Positions 5,107 through 5,231 of a DNA stretch of 5,231 nt are shown piece by piece (position 1 is the stretch's first letter; every line of letters starts with the position of its first letter). The translations under genes and the position numbers were made by a program. Below the pieces are notes generated by a model. That model was given only the letters and a program-made list of their open reading frames with translations, made no database searches and was not told the origin of the DNA. The DNA is from NORP309 sp045107085 (lineage in GTDB: Bacteria; Pseudomonadota; Gammaproteobacteria; Xanthomonadales; Marinicellaceae), in the NCBI GenBank assembly GCA_045107085.1, contig JBGCFT010000041.1, forward strand, positions 1 to 5,231, in the 5' to 3' direction.

Positions 5107-5231
5107 ATGATGAAAGAAAAAAAATATTTCGGAACAGATGGAATAAGAGGAGAAGTCGGCGGTAAAGTGATGACTGCTGAATTTGCTTTAAAGCTTGGGC
5201 GAGCAGCTGGTGTTGTACTTGGCAAACTTTC
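5107..5231 (+). CDS. glmM: Phosphoglucosamine mutase, N-terminal fragment (3' end outside window)
   Basis: Only 41 complete codons are inside the window, with no stop. KYFGTDGIRGEVGG (6-19) is the N-terminal signature of GlmM, followed by AEFALKLGRAAG (24-35), as in E. coli. Known: GlmM converts glucosamine-6-phosphate to glucosamine-1-phosphate on the way to UDP-GlcNAc, for peptidoglycan and lipopolysaccharide. The catalytic serine loop (near residue 100) is beyond the edge. Two adjacent ATGs (5107 and 5110) could start it. The purine-rich site AGAGAAGG at 5086-5093 is 13 nt from the first ATG, longer than ideal, so the first is preferred. It lies 59 bp after folP with no terminator, which fits one operon. 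The folP-glmM adjacency is standard in gammaproteobacteria and makes the identity firm despite the short fragment. Confidence 0.93.
   Translation, partial: MMKEKKYFGTDGIRGEVGGKVMTAEFALKLGRAAGVVLGKL

Noticed and set aside
1..5231. Mobile element, defence system, CRISPR array or biosynthetic cluster
   Set aside because: No transposase, integrase, spaced direct repeats or accessory enzymes are present; the gene content is housekeeping in a conserved order.

Overview
The window is ordinary chromosomal core sequence from an AT-rich gammaproteobacterium. The evidence is the divergent yhbY | rlmE-ftsH-folP-glmM arrangement typical of gammaproteobacteria, protein sequences that align closely to the E. 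coli versions from memory, and a 41-residue zinc-ligand-poor L36 resembling the form I recall from Xanthomonadales. The genus cannot be fixed by reading alone. Coding density is high and no stretch over 300 bases lacks a gene. I see no insertion sequence, phage gene, CRISPR array, tRNA or rRNA.

Layout, left to right. Bases 1-240 hold the 5' end of a minus-strand gene for a membrane-anchored FMN-binding glutamate synthase-family protein, cut by the window edge. Bases 241-397 are a divergent promoter region: an extended -10 element for the leftward gene, and a near-consensus sigma70 promoter for the rightward rpmJ (ribosomal protein L36, type without full zinc ligands). A strong bidirectional terminator lies between rpmJ and a convergent minus-strand cluster. 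That cluster reads, in transcription order, yhbY (50S assembly factor), a GTG-started Mth938-domain protein, and a TTG-started small four-helix membrane protein of the DUF6122 type. The three are spaced 6 and 10 bp apart and lack clear Shine-Dalgarno sites.

From 1638 rightward runs rlmE (23S rRNA U2552 2'-O-methyltransferase), ftsH (membrane AAA+ zinc protease), folP (dihydropteroate synthase) and the start of glmM (phosphoglucosamine mutase), cut by the right edge. No terminator separates them and gaps are 15-59 bp, so they are probably one operon. All catalytic residues visible in RlmE, FtsH and FolP are intact.

Functionally the window combines ribosome biogenesis and components (L36, YhbY, RlmE), membrane proteostasis (FtsH), folate synthesis (FolP) and the entry to UDP-GlcNAc, peptidoglycan and LPS synthesis (GlmM). 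I did not find a new biological system. The points worth a second look are modest: the poorly characterised DUF6122/Mth938 pair tied to yhbY, loss of the first glycine of the YhbY GxxG loop, SD-less translation of that cluster, and a 16-bp perfect palindrome between yhbY and rlmE.
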